From positions 276,232 through 340,231 of the forward strand of contig NZ_SSHH01000003.1 in NCBI RefSeq assembly GCF_004965515.1: DNA of 64,000 nt. Reading direction: 5' to 3'. The translations under genes and the position numbers were made by a program. Below, in pieces: positions 63,639 through 64,000 of this stretch (positions within the stretch are counted from its first letter, which is position 1; each line of letters starts with the position of its first letter). The stretch comes from Alteraurantiacibacter aquimixticola. Lineage in GTDB: Bacteria; Pseudomonadota; Alphaproteobacteria; Sphingomonadales; Sphingomonadaceae. Below the pieces are notes generated by a model, which did no database searches, was not told the DNA's origin, and saw nothing but the letters and a program-made list of their open reading frames with translations.

Positions 63639-64000
63639 ATGCCGAAGAGTTTTGCCGATATCTGCCGCAAGGGTGTCGTGGCGCTTGCTGCCGCAGCACT
63701 TGCCGTCACCGGCGCGGCCGGTGCGAGCGCGCAGCAGATCGAGACCGTTGATCCCGACATGGCGATTGATGCGGACCTTGTGCAGCCATCCTCGCGTGCA
63801 GGTGCGACGGCGGATACGCCCTACCAGGTCGATGGCCCCTCCGCGCGCTACACGCAGCAGCCCACGCCCACCTATCCCGATGCGTCGAACGAACTTCCGC
63901 CGGAAGTCTATCCCGCTCCAGTCTCGGCGACGACTGCGGCGCCCCAGCCGGTCCCGGCCACCACGCAGTCCGAAACCACCTATGCCAAGGATGACCTGAT
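63639..64000 (+). CDS. Secreted Pro/Thr/Ala-rich protein (N-terminus only; possibly EipA/DUF1134)
   Basis: The gene starts at ATG 63639 after AGAGGGGG and runs off the window edge (about 120 residues seen). It has a signal peptide (to GASAQQ, about residue 32) and a disordered Pro/Thr/Ala-rich segment ending TYAKDDLI. This layout resembles N-termini of the EipA/DUF1134 family of periplasmic envelope-integrity proteins in sphingomonads, but the family domain itself is outside the window, so this is only a suggestion. Confidence 0.55.
   Translation, partial: MPKSFADICRKGVVALAAAALAVTGAAGASAQQIETVDPDMAIDADLVQPSSRAGATADTPYQVDGPSARYTQQPTPTYPDASNELPPEVYPAPVSATTAAPQPVPATTQSETTYAKDDL

Overview
The window looks like the chromosome of a high-GC alphaproteobacterium. 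The gene content (a CheA/CheW/CheY/CheB cluster, paired TonB receptor and lipoprotein, carotenoid oxygenase, and a possible CtrA box upstream of cheA) points to the Sphingomonadales, probably the Erythrobacteraceae. That assignment is inference from gene content; no rRNA is present to confirm it.

Layout. 1-3568 (minus strand): chemotaxis genes cheA-cheW-cheY-cheB, cheB running off the left edge. 3652-6815: small metabolic and regulatory genes (an NTF2-like secreted protein, a DksA/TraR zinc-finger protein, a carotenoid oxygenase divergent from an NTF2-like protein, a lysine-tailed small protein). 6917-10587: ppk-ppx polyphosphate operon. 10699-18579: a compact type IV secretion operon virB1-2-3-4-6-9-10-11 with no VirB5, VirB7, VirB8, VirD4 or relaxase visible. 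18772-24608: a TPR protein, an outer-membrane lipoprotein plus TonB-dependent receptor pair, and an atypical OmpR-type response regulator.

24736-63299 is a genomic island of about 38.5 kb inserted at the 3' end of a tRNA-Ser(GCT) gene. A 22-bp piece of the tRNA 3' end is repeated at the far end (24736-24757), and a P4-type integrase lies next to the intact tRNA. The integrase is dead (internal deletion, a nonsense codon, a frameshift). The edges also hold other decayed mobile genes: mobile mystery proteins A and B, a second integrase N-terminus and an Xre antitoxin remnant.

The island carries a full extracellular contractile injection system (eCIS, related to Afp/PVC/MAC), all on the minus strand and mostly with overlapping or abutting genes. 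In transcription order: LuxR-type regulator, degenerate receiver protein, DUF4255 terminator protein, unknown protein, sheath 1, tube 1, sheath 2, tube 2, DUF5908 protein, LysM adaptor, gpD hub, gpV spike, unknown protein, gp25, gpJ, beta-propeller plus gpI-type tail protein, three fibre-like proteins (one with collagen repeats), tape-measure protein, AAA+ ATPase, a 2380-residue cargo/toxin candidate and a HEAT-like protein. The giant protein has an N-terminal motif of the type common in eCIS cargo, coiled coil, annexin-like repeats, a hydrophobic segment, a HINT domain and a C-terminal GIY-YIG nuclease-like domain. I regard this cargo and its island as the most interesting content of the window.

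The chromosome resumes at tRNA-Ser (63279-63370) and a secreted protein that runs off the right edge.
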